From Apoderus coryli (taxonomy: Eukaryota > Arthropoda > Insecta > Coleoptera > Attelabidae), in contig OU452199.1 of NCBI GenBank assembly GCA_911728435.2, positions 13,464,860 to 13,528,859 of the forward strand: DNA of 64,000 nt. The letters are read 5' to 3'. This document shows, one piece after another, positions 1-10,033 of the stretch. The notes below the pieces were generated by a model. The model had not been told where the DNA came from and did not search any database. It saw only the letters and a program-made list of their open reading frames with translations. Numbering within the stretch: position 1 is the first letter of the stretch; each line of letters starts with the position of its first letter. A program made the position numbers and the translations under genes.

Positions 1-1908
1 GATCGACAAAAAGGAGTCACTCCATCTCATTTGAAAGAGGTGTATTCGTATTTAAGATTATCCAGCCAAAACACATACAATTTGTCGCCGTCAAATACTT
101 TTTTACAATAACTTTCTTGCGAAAGTTTTGCAGCTGGTGAGTTAGCAGATTACCCCATCTTGATTTAAAGCACGGTAGAGAAAAACCTTTGTCTACTCCT
201 TCATACGCCAGAATAGTGGTGTGGTCGCACAAGTCCCACGCTTTTCTTGATGTGCAACTATTGGTGTTATAAGTCACGTCTCAATTTTTGAGATGGTTAA
301 AAGCTTCAATATTTTCGTCTTTGTTTATGTAAATTTATTAAGGTGTATGGAATAGGTCTTACTAACAATAAAATCGTACAATATTTTAGTAATTCTGTTG
401 TGGTTAATAAAGGAACGCGGGTTGAAAAATTTTGCATATTTATTTATTTTACTATCCTTTAAAAGAAGGAGGCATAAATCTATTTTAGACACATTCCCAG
501 AGTTTTTAACATAAAACAGTGCGTAAACCACTCGAAATGTAATAAAAGAACATCATAGGCATAGGATATCTCCAACTCAACATCATACTCAATCGTAAAC
601 TGCAGTTACAATTTCACAGTTTCCCGACTGGTCATTGTTGAACTATTCGATTCTATTACGCAGTATCCTGATCTTATTGAATATCATATGAATGCATTTT
701 AAATAATTTTAATTATTTATTTTTTGGTAAAAATCAAGTTCATTGGGTAAGTAATTGTTTTATTGTATTTTGTTCCGTTTAATAACTTATATTAACGGTC
801 CTCGAAGTGTATTTTTATATCAAGCATGAAACCTATTGTAACTTTGTTCACTCATCTAAATCTTCACAGTAATTCAACCGTATTTTTAGGTGATTTTCTA
901 GGCTCTGATAATTTGTTAAATTTTATATAAAACTGTGGCGACAACAAATTGTTAGCTGATCGTATAAATGTGATAAGCTTAGAAAAAAAAAATACTGCTT
1001 ATTGTCCACTCTTTCGCTCTACTAATTTATGTTAAACGTAATTACCTTTCAAATTATTAACACTATAGTTGGTTAACAACAAGCAACATCATTTACAGTG
1101 CATATCATTCATTTGTTTTTACTTCAAATCTAAAGTAAGGAAAAAAATATCTGTTCTGCTTTACATTCACACAGACTGTCTATTTATATCGCCTTAAGGC
1201 ACATTTTCAAAAAACAACCCTTATATCGACGAAATAGGAAAATCTTCCGCGTATTTCAATTTTCTCTAGACGGGCAATTTTATGTTGAAAACCTATAAAC
1301 ACCTTCTTTTTTCATTACTGTTTAAAATTGAATTTCTATTGCCAATCGAAACTATTGACCTTAACCAATTTTCATAGCACAGGCTCAGTTTAATTTTCAA
1401 AGCACTCATTGAGTATTATTATTATATATAAACATTTAATTCTCATGTTTCGCATATTTTCAAAAGATACTTTACAAAGTTTGACAAAATAGAGTCAATA
1501 TCGTCAAAAAACTACTGTTTACACAGTTAAATGGCAAAGCTGGAGCAACGTATTATGTCGTGATAAGTATACAGGATGAATCACGACTATCGGGGCAGTT
1601 TATAGAAAAACTGCACTTTTATCATTTTTTGTTCCAACATGTAGCAATAATTATATTGTTTAAATTGTGAAAATAGTGCTTATTATACAAGAATTACGAA
1701 AATAGTGTGGAATAACAAATTTATGTTTGCTTTATGTTTCATGTTTTAATTATTTAATATTTATTGGCCGTCCATTTGCATGCCACTAAAATAATAAATA
1801 AACAAACCTATTGTTTTTACTAATAAATAAGAGTTTTTTTCACAAAATGTATGTATACATGTTAAAAGTTAGAACACTTGGTAAGAATTGTTTGTAATAT
1901 TTAACAAT
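1..1908. other. AT-rich sequence, nothing recognised
   Basis: No domain-bearing frame, long inverted repeat or tandem array was seen. A short minus-strand open frame at 17-277 matches no family I know and is not supported by context. The rest is AT-rich spacer with frequent stops in all frames. Confidence 0.5.
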
Positions 1909-1995
1909 GCCACTGAAGCCGGAATAGTAAAGTTCCGAAACATGGCTAATTTGACTATCTATATAAAATATTTTGTGGAGTAGACGCCTTTGATT
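1909..1995 (+). mobile_element. Decayed Penelope-like terminus with hammerhead relic
   Basis: At 1909-1946 there is a GCCA half-stem, CTGAAGC in place of the CTGATGA core, a CGGAA/TTCCG stem, GAAAC and a TGGC closing strand. About 30 nt later (1975-1990) comes TTGTGGAGTAGACGCC, the terminal box shared with copies near 37.6, 49.27, 52.2, 52.95 and 61.19 kb. The core is mutated and the stem III/cleavage triplet is missing, so self-cleavage is unlikely. I read it as an old Penelope-like retroelement end. Confidence 0.55.
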
Positions 1996-2637
1996 TACAT
2001 ATACATAACCTTGTATTTTATATTCCCTATACCTATCTACCTATTTTAAAAAAAAAAATTAAAATTAACAAAGAACTGTCCGTAAATTTTTAATGGATAC
2101 GATACGGGTTAATTAATAATATTAATTTATTTTCGTGATTTTCCATAATAATCACATTTCTTTTAAAAACGCTTTAAATGTACAGCAGTGGGTGTAATCG
2201 GTACCAACACTAGTTTCTCTGAATGCTGTAAAAATATAAAGAGATGAAAAAGCGACATCTGGGGTTTGAGCAGGCGGTATGAAAAACTGCATACATAATG
2301 GTCACTCATAAATAGATGATAAAGGTAGTCACCGATTAAAGATATAAGAATATTGTATCTGAGACAGAATCCGAATAATAAACAGTCTTGCCACTGCGTT
2401 TTTAAGGACAACAACATTTTTGGGCTTTTTTTATTTCTCTCGATGGATGGCCTCAGATAAATAATCTGTTAGCCTCAAACTGACTTTTTTGCTTTAATAA
2501 TTAAACGCACTGTCAAGAAAAAACATATTATTTTGAACTTGGAATTCAATACAGTTTTAGGAATCACTTAATAAAACTAAGCTTACTAAAAGCATAAGAC
2601 AACAAACATTAAATTAAAATAGAAATAGTAGACATAT
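1996..2637. other. AT-rich sequence, nothing recognised
   Basis: No coding pattern or repeat structure could be supported here. Confidence 0.5.
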
Positions 2638-3077
2638 TATGCGGCCGGGCCGGGTAGCCTAGACCGGATCATATATAGTGACGATCGTCGAAGTGCAGCT
2701 CTGTGGAGCGCGGCTACAGGTTGGATGAGTGACCACCGTCTGGGGGGTTATTAAAAATGGACCTAGCGGCGGCCCTTCTAGATTTGTAGAATGATTGTCG
2801 TGTAGTGGGTGACCGTTTAGGGGGTTCATTATAGACGGTACCTGACGGTGGTCCATCTAGATGAAGAATGAATGTTGCGTGGTAGTAGAATGATACTGAG
2901 TGCAGTATGGTCCTGAAAACGCATAATAACCCTTCAAGGTTGAAGTACGCCATTCGTACACACCGGGGGCTTAAGTGCGTACCGAGGTGCGAGTGGAGGA
3001 CCGGAAGGATGTTAAAAAAAAATGTGGCCGAATGCTTAAAGAAGCAAGTGGCCAAAAGAAAAGAAGAAGAAGACATT
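2638..3077 (+). mobile_element. 5S rRNA-derived SINE
   Basis: A GC-rich block in an AT-rich setting. Positions 2681-2740 follow the internal promoter part of 5S rRNA: a GATC..TCGAAGT..AGC segment (box A/IE region), GAGCGCGGCTAC, then GGTTGGATGAGTGACC, close to the 5S box C consensus TTGGATGGGTGACCGCC. An 80-bp unit starting at the GTGACC of box C is repeated (2727-2806 and 2807-2886). The element ends in an A-rich AAAAGAAAAGAAGAAGAAG tail (about 3052-3072), like the end of the LINE at 54.48 kb. SINEs of the 5S class (SINE3) have a 5S-like head and a LINE-like tail, which fits. The 5S similarity is judged by eye. It could also be a decayed 5S gene copy, but the long unrelated body and tail argue for a SINE. 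Confidence 0.6.
2727..2886 (+). repeat. 80-bp tandem duplication inside the 5S-like SINE
   Basis: Two diverged copies, each opening with a GTGACC motif, followed by a GGGGGGTT or GGGGGTTC run, a GGACCTAGCGGCGG or GGTACCTGACGGTGG block, and CTAGAT. The second copy lacks the upstream 5S box A region. Confidence 0.6.
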
Positions 3078-3398
3078 ATATATCTAAGCAAACAAAAATA
3101 TTGGATATAAAAAATGTTAAATAATATATTATATTCTTTAGACTTGTTATATTGATATAAGATTAATAATGTAAAAGTTTTTATTCCTGATTAATAGTTG
3201 CGCCATTATTTTTTTTAGAATGTTTGTGTTTTGCTTTAATGTTTCAGTATACATACCTCAAAAGACTTCAGCAATTATTCTACAAGTCATTTACTGGAAC
3301 GTGTATTGTTTTATCTATGTTTTATTGACATATTTTTTATGTTTTAAAAAGCAAATTAATATTTTTCTAATTTAATTCAAAAGTAAGTACTTAATATA

Positions 3399-3918
3399 CA
3401 GTGTCCATTTAAAACTTACAATGGCTATATCTCATGAACCAACAAAATTTAAGAACTTTTTGAAGAAAACAACAAATGTTTTAAATAAGTTTCACAAAAT
3501 TTATTAAACAACACATAACATTCTGGTTTTCTTCAAAAAGTTTAATATGAATCTGCATCAAGTAGAAGTCAAGACTATCCAAAGTTTAAGAAACCGTTCG
3601 AAACTAGTTTCTCAATACCTAGGGTAATTATGAATTAACTAACTTATTCTCTTAAAAAATATTGGTTCTAAAAAATTAGCGATTTTGTTTTCTTTTTCCT
3701 GAAATGAAATTATCGCCAAGCATTTGAATGAGTTTAAGATGAGCCATCACAAGCAGGGGATTTCCATTTGCAAATATTTCACACCACGACGGACGGTGGT
3801 CGAGAACATTCATAATTTTGGTTCCCCCTCGGTATTAGAGAACTAGTTTCGAGCGATTTTTGAAATTTTGTTTGGTTCTTGAGGTATAGCCATTGTAAGT
3901 TCCTAAATTGACACCCTG
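3399..3918. mobile_element. MITE with long terminal inverted repeats
   Basis: The left end (CAGTGTCCATTTAAAACTTA at 3399) and the right end (read on the minus strand: CAGGGTGTCAATTTAGGAAC) are inverted copies. The match continues inward for about 55 bp through AACTTACAATGGCTATA and GAACCAACAAAATTT. Closer in, a second inverted pair (TTTTTGAAGAAAAC against GTTTTCTTCAAAAA) can fold. No transposase frame is present. The CAGGGTGTC-type end recurs elsewhere in the window (near 7.69 and 27.67 kb). I cannot assign a superfamily; the flanks do not give a clear target duplication. Confidence 0.65.
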
Positions 3919-5563
3919 TGTACAACATAAAATTAAACAGTAACATAAAATCGAGGGAGTTAAAAAAATCGAAAATATTACAAAACCCTTGACTTAGTCT
4001 GCATCTTGTAACTACGAATAGTATATACAAATTAAAATGTAAAATATTTATTTGTTTTTCGAAACAAGTTCTCGGACCTTCAACATGAAAAGCAATCATA
4101 AATTTGTCTTGTTCATTAGTATCAAAATCTCCGCCTAATCAAATAATACACTACTTCTGCTGTTGACCACTGTGATAAAGCCAAGGGTATTAGGATATTT
4201 AGAGAGCAGTTGCAGGAAAAGCATGATTCATATTATACTACTAGAAATTTTATCACGCCTTTCTGTGAAATGATTGATGTGGTATCCTATGTGTATACAC
4301 ATATGGTTTAGCAGCGGACACTGCCTATTTGAGATTAGCGAGCCTGATTGAAACTATAGCTATTACCTGAGTTAATTAGTAATCTCCGAAATGCAATACC
4401 CATATTATACAGCCAGTTACAGAGTTGGATTAATTATATGTACGTCCGTTGAAACATATTTTACATTATTGCACATAGACAGCTCCACATATAATACAAA
4501 CACTATTCAGTTTAGTGACAGGTTTATTAGGATTAGTATAAGGATTGGAGCTATATCGGAGTAGAATTATTGATGATAAAAAATGGGTTTAAAGTCAATG
4601 GTATCTCATACTTGTTAGGAAACCATAGACTTTGTGTTTTAATTCTTAATTTTAAATCGATTTATTTATGATGGTTTATAGAAGAACACCCTCTTCGTAG
4701 TCACCATTTAAAATAATTAATTTTTGATTGTTTTTTTTTACAAAATAATCCATATCTACGAGAAGTGAAAAAGAGAGGAATAGAGATGGAGTTTTATACC
4801 TATTTTTGATTGTTCTTCCAACAAGTTTGTCGTAATACGTCAAGTAGTTGTCAATTCATTGTAAATTATCTGTCACTGACTAAAAGGTGCAAGATATACA
4901 TTTTTGGCCTTTTATTGTAAACTTTTGGTTGTATCGATAACACAGGTCTTTCTGAACGCAATAATACTTTTCTCTAAAGAGTTAACTGATTTTTATTGTT
5001 GCCCCGTTGATCCTAGAAAACACTGTAATTTTAAGCTTGAATTCATGCTATTTTCAATTATAATTTTAAGCAGTGGGAGAATTAGACAGTGGTTGTTGGG
5101 GGCCTTAAGCACTGACCCTAAGTTAAAGTTGATTGATTAGATAATTGCAATTCCAATTCCAGAAAATATTGCTTGATATACTATCAAATGAACAATAAAA
5201 GTTGCTTCTGTAATAAACGCAAATATACAAATCACTAGCTTGTTCATTCGGCCTTCATCTATGTCTTGTTGAAGTAGATTTAAAATAATAGTAAGCTAAC
5301 AATTTTTTACGGCGGCACAATTTCTAAATGTTGACACATATCTGGTATCTGACAGTTGAGACAATTTCTTAACACAGATTCTCAAATAATGCATAAAGTA
5401 TTTATATTTTACATGGTGGTGGGTTTTGTTTTATATGAAAAACACACATTTATAAAATTAGACTTTCGTCAATTATTGTTATTGGTATCAGCAACACTAA
5501 AAAACTAACATAAAATTGAAAAATTGCGCATGTTAAGCATCAAACATTTTTCATGTCGCTATA
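3919..5563. other. AT-rich sequence, nothing recognised
   Basis: No feature could be supported. Open frames at 3779-4099 (minus, inside the MITE) and 4904-5140 (plus) show no domain. Confidence 0.45.
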
Positions 5564-5806
5564 ACAAGACTCAGAATAGGTCACACAAAGCTTGCCCATG
5601 AATTTACGATCACCAAATCCGATAGACCCAAATATAACACCTGCAATACAACACATTCAATAAAACACCTACTAACTGAATGCCAAGAAACCCAACAAAC
5701 AGTGGACATACCAGAGAACATCGAAGAAGCATTAGGTCAAGAAAGAAATCTTAAAAAAATACTTAAATTTATAATAGATTGCGAACTACAAAACTGTGAA
5801 AATTAA
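5564..5806 (+). pseudogene. LINE ORF2 C-terminal fragment (I/Jockey-type)
   Basis: An open stretch of 80 codons to a TAA stop begins TRLRIGHTKLAHEF, the RLRIGHT..L.H motif that follows the RNase H-like region in I- and Jockey-group LINEs. It continues with a zinc-knuckle-like stretch YNTCNTTHSIKHLLTEC; the family usually has C..C....H....C, and the first Cys is Tyr here. The tail IEEALGQERNLKKILKFI resembles other C-termini of these LINEs. The upstream part is missing (5' truncation). The fragment at 38.2-38.9 kb is of the same type. A 12-bp repeat follows almost directly and is probably part of the 3' end. Confidence 0.7.
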
Positions 5807-5811
5807 AAATA

Positions 5812-5913
5812 ACGTATAATGTAACGTAAAATGTAATGCATAACGTAATGTTTAATGTAACGTATAATGTAATGTATAACGTAATGTATAATGTAACGTA
5901 TATTGTAATGTAT
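5812..5913 (+). repeat. 12-bp tandem repeat after the LINE stop codon
   Basis: About eight and a half units of a 12-mer alternating between forms such as ACGTATAATGTA, ATGTATAACGTA and ACGTAAAATGTA. It begins 6 bp after the LINE stop. LINEs of the I group can end in short tandem repeats, so this may be the element's own 3' terminus rather than an independent satellite. Confidence 0.75.
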
Positions 5914-6154
5914 AAATATAAAGCGTATACCGTCGCTAATATAGTATTGATGCGACATTAAACAATTAAAAAAAATAATAAAATATTGCGGATAATACAC
6001 ACATAGTGCTAGAGATTTTCACTCTATTGCTGGTACAAGTTTGATTCTATAGTAAACACTATGCCGTGAAACGGTTTTATTTTTGCACTAAAAAAGAATC
6101 AATAAAAATGGAGGGGCTAATTACACTACCTAGCTAATTGCACTGCCCGCCGAT

Positions 6155-6197
6155 CACCACTGATGAGGTTTGGATCAACGAAACGGCCCGTCTGGTG
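6155..6197 (+). ncRNA. Hammerhead ribozyme, type I
   Basis: All core elements are present in order: CACCA (stem I, 5' strand), CTGATGA (6160-6166), a short stem II (GTT..AAC closing a G-rich loop), GAAAC (6180-6184), a minimal stem III closed by C-G around GGCCC, the cleavage triplet GTC (6190-6192), then TGGTG pairing with CACCA over five base pairs. Minimal stem III type I hammerheads are known from Penelope-like elements and metazoan retrozymes. The host element is not clear: no second copy or reverse transcriptase lies next to it. Its sequence differs from the other hammerheads in the window, so it is probably another family. Confidence 0.75.
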
Positions 6198-9033
6198 AAA
6201 GCATTGTAGTGTGAAACAAATTTCCAACGAAATTTAAAGTCTTGTTACATTATGTAACTAGCAATTCGTAGATAAAGCCTCCCGCTACGGAATTCGGGCG
6301 TCTAGTGTTATGGTTGGGCATAATTAATTAAAATAATTTCATATTTGTTGTAGATTGTAGTGAAGTCGTTCGGGTATAGTTATTTTATATAAACTAACTA
6401 AATAACTAACTGAATAATGTAATATCATACTTAATTTATGGATACGAGCTAATATGAAAGAAAATCCACAAATCTTTTACAATAAAACGAACGTAATCGT
6501 TTTGTGTATTATACTTAATCTCTGAATAGTTGATAATTATGGAAAAACGATTAAAATGTCGCAAAGCAGTATACATCATTATTTGTCGTTGTGAATTACA
6601 AATTAAAGCTTCAATACATAAAAATACGCATTGTACTAAACATGTTTAATATTTACCCTCTCTATATATAGAATATTAAATGTTATAAGCGATTAAAATG
6701 AAAGTCTGCTGCATCGATAATAAAATATCTTTCAGAAACATTCGCCAATTCTGAGTATATGGTTGATATAGGCATACATTTTATTGTATATGGTTTTATT
6801 ACCAAATTTCAATATAAGCACGGAATGAAGGGAAGCGTAATAAAAAAAAGTATCAAGTGTTGACGCGTATTCCAGCTGACGCTTGCTTGCAACATAAATC
6901 CAGATTTTAGCCCCTGTGTAGCTCCCTCATTTCAAAGACTTTCTCATTTTATGTATATCAACAAATCAGTAGTTTATTGTATCATAATAGGTTACTATGG
7001 GATAGTTGTTTACATGGACGTGTCGTGCCCAGAGGTTTTAGAGGGTGATAAATAAAGAAATAACAAATTGGATTTTGTAAATTTTCCGACTATACTGTAT
7101 TACGTAAAGATGAGTCTTTACTTTAAAGACTGCGAGCTGCTTCTTGAGCAATTTAAAATAACTTTGATAATCAAAATATTTTACAATACACAGGGTCCTA
7201 AAGCTAATACCTTTTCTTGGACTGCATGTACCATCTACGGCGACCACCCACGAGTGTCTCTGATCCAGGCATGTAGGGATTTAGAAAATATTTTGTTATC
7301 TCTAAACTCTTTGACAAACTAAAATTTTGTATGAGAGTAAATAGTTTCTAAATAAAATGAACTACTCACAGAAAAAAACTGGTATTGATTATACGAGGGT
7401 TGCATAAAATATGGGTAGATAAGTTATTGTGACTAAGCGTTTAAACATCCTGTAATTCTAGAAATTGGAGTTTTTGCAATAAAAAACTGGAGTATATTGG
7501 TGCAAACGTGTATCTAAAAAATGAATTAAATCTATCAAATATTTTTTGATTTATTTGAAAAAACGTAAAAAAAATATTCACTTTTAAAGCCCTCTAGCAC
7601 ACAAACCAAGCAATTTTGTATATAGATAAGTTGACCTAAATCGTCATATTTTCGGACAAGGAATTTGTGCTATTCCGTTGTACACGTCATTTCCGGACAC
7701 CCTGTAGATCGTAATTAGCTTGGTAGTAGATTTTAATTGGCATTATTTTATTAATATTTTAAATTGCATATCAGTTCGTAAAAAATTTAACTACTGTCAC
7801 TTTATTCTTTTGAAAATCCAAACCTAACAAATGGCTGTCATACAAAGTATTCAAGCATGTGAGCACACAAATCCATGAATAGAACATCACCATACACATA
7901 GTACCTGCTTTTGTTTTTGAACCCTCAGTAAACCAGCAATAATCTGCAACTCCCTTCAACGCATGCGACATTGCTGGCAATTAGGGCTTTATAAAGCATG
8001 TTACAGCTTATTACTGGTGGCATGACATCAGAGTTTCTTCCCAAAATGCTAAGACTATTGAAATGCAACTAAGAATCCAATAATACGATACCGTTCTTTT
8101 ATGCTTTAATGCTAGGTACCACATTACATATATACATATACATATTTATCATAATGATACTGTCGATTAATTTGAATTACGTGCACATTAGTACCATACT
8201 TAATTATTGTAGAGAATTAGCAATTTTACCAAGAATAAATGCATTCGCAAATTTCTACAAATCAGGAACAGTTCACACCGTATTTAATTGGACCGTCTTG
8301 TTTTCAAAATCATAATATTTGAAAGTATACAGGAATTCAGAAAATTATAGTATTTAATTTTAATTTATTCTATTTTTTTGCAATGAAGCTTTTAAACCAT
8401 TAGAAAACAACACATCGTTCTAATTATCAGAAAAACTTTATTGGAAAAACCAATACAAATTTAAATAAATAAATTTAACATAAAAATTATTAATAATTTA
8501 AATTTATAATTTTAAATTTCATCAATTAACTCATGTAAGAAAGTTCTAAAAATTATTAACCACTAAGGATGGCCTAGAATAATTTATTAAAGATATTCTT
8601 AGGGGGTAAGATTTTTACTTATTCTTCAATTAAGTAATAGTAAGTTCAATCAGTAATGGACTATAAAAACTGTTAGTTTGTATTACTTGTAGCAATACAA
8701 AATCGAAAAAGAATATTATTCGAACTAATAAAAAACTCTGAGATTTCTTATTCAGAAAGGTAAACGTTGAATTCATTCTAAATGCCGAAGTTAGCATTCA
8801 GAAAATTCTTCACTTATATTCAACACTGTTATTTAGAGACACGGAAACACTAATTAACTTTAATTTACTATTATTTAAAAGCTCTTTTTTATCTTGATTT
8901 ATTATCTTTCAGGTGTAGTCAGTTAGTATCGTCACTCAAGGATATTTTGTCTAATGGTTTTTAAATGCATGAGACTTCCATATGTGTTAAAAAAAATTAT
9001 CTTATAATTTTCAAATTTAAGTCAAAAGAATAT
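6198..9033. other. AT-rich sequence with one isolated MITE-type end
   Basis: The only marked feature is an isolated CAGGGTGTCC-type end on the minus strand near 7685-7705, without a visible partner. An ACGAGGGTTG motif at 7394 recalls mariner ends but has no coding support. Short open frames here have no recognisable domain. Confidence 0.4.
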
Positions 9034-9615
9034 ACGAGGTATGTTCAATTAATAAATGCAATTTTGTAATTTCGCAGGTTTGGCTTGATTTTAAGACGTG
9101 GTGGCGATTCAATAATGTCCAAAAGTTACTCATACATTTTTAGTCATATTGTATATTGTCAGTTGACCACAGATTTATCATTTGTAAAAATAATGGTTCA
9201 GAGAATTTGCATACAATTAAGAAATACAACAAATACAAAATAGGTATAAGGGGTTTCGAAGAAGGCTGTGACGACCATGATGATTATGACGCACTGGAAA
9301 AGTGGAAACACTCAAAAGATTACGAACGATCTCCAAATCACAACTAAATAATTGCCTGACGAAGTTAGCATATCAATTAGGCTATGTTCACATGTTTTGG
9401 CATCGAAACGTAAAATGTGTTCAAAAAGGGTTGAATTTCGACAAAAAAAAACATCGGCAAACAAAAGTTGCTCATAAATTGTAAAGTGACGAAATGTGGG
9501 TTTATGGTTATGATGGCAAAACTATATAGCTTACTCCTCCAAGTTAAGGCGTTTTGGTTCGCAAAGACTTTCCATGCTGCAAAGTGCCACTTTATTCAAT
9601 GATTTTTAATTTAAT
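9034..9615 (+). pseudogene. Dead mariner (DD34D) transposon
   Basis: The left end ACGAGGTATGTTCAATTAAT resembles mariner ends. The transposase is scattered over frames. The best part is SDEMWVYGYDGKT near 9488-9525, matching the SDETWVYGYDPETK block that carries the first catalytic Asp. Before it, K.T.DLQITTK and LNFDKKKHRQTKVAHKL sit where the DNA-binding linker and the T..QK.. stretch would be. After the Asp block, stops appear (ACT ATA TAG) and the rest of the catalytic domain cannot be followed. It is an old inactive copy. A separate gene is unlikely because the frames and order follow the mariner protein. Confidence 0.6.
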
Positions 9616-9696
9616 ATATTTACACATTATCAGGGATATGCAAAAAATATTTTACTATTTTACTATTTCACTTTTTATTTTATAAAATATGTTATT

Positions 9697-9744
9697 TATA
9701 TATAAAGCACAGCATGTCATTATATATAAAGCACAGCATGTCAT
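9697..9744 (+). repeat. 24-bp direct duplication
   Basis: The unit TATATATAAAGCACAGCATG plus TCAT occurs twice back to back with no differences, so it is recent. Confidence 0.9.
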
Positions 9745-9810
9745 TAATATGACAAAAATGGTCGCAGATTTACTGTAGACCATAAAGCTATTAATTTTGT
9801 CCGTTGAATT

Positions 9811-10033
9811 AACGCAGCTTAGCTGTCAACCTAATTCAACTAAGGAAAATTAGAAAGGTAAAGTCAAATAATAGAAAATTGATAATAATTACTCTGAGCA
9901 AATAACACACTATTTAATTACTCTGAGCAAATAACACACTATTTGCTCAGAGTAATTATTATCAATTTTCTATTATTTGACTTTACCTTTCTAATTTTCC
10001 TTAGTTGAATTAGGTTGACAGCTAAGCTGCGTT
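9811..10033. mobile_element. Palindromic (foldback) MITE
   Basis: Nearly perfect inverted arms: AACGCAGCTTAGCTGTCAAC at the left, and the same read on the minus strand from 10033. Arms are about 95 bp. In the middle a 29-bp stretch (9887-9915) is duplicated in tandem (9916-9944), which offsets the symmetry. A transcript would form a long hairpin. Flanks show no convincing target duplication. No coding content. Confidence 0.75.

Noticed and set aside
17..277. Minus-strand open frame of 86 codons at the window edge
   Set aside because: No domain, no splice sites and no codon pattern; it may be a chance frame or old transposon DNA, so not called.
2659..3110. Open frames on both strands in the GC-rich 2.7-3.1 kb block
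   Set aside because: They overlap the 5S-like SINE and its internal duplication; open only because of GC content.
5812..5913. CRISPR-like or telomeric array
   Set aside because: Contiguous 12-bp units without spacers, and the unit is not TTAGG.
5803..6000. Minus-strand frame rich in Tyr, Ile and His
   Set aside because: Product of the 12-bp tandem repeat.
7394..7440. Mariner left end (ACGAGGGTTG)
   Set aside because: No inverted partner and no transposase remains nearby.
9811..10033. piggyBac-type TTAA duplication around the palindrome
   Set aside because: Left TTAA is matched only by TTTA at the right, and the ends do not begin with the usual C run.
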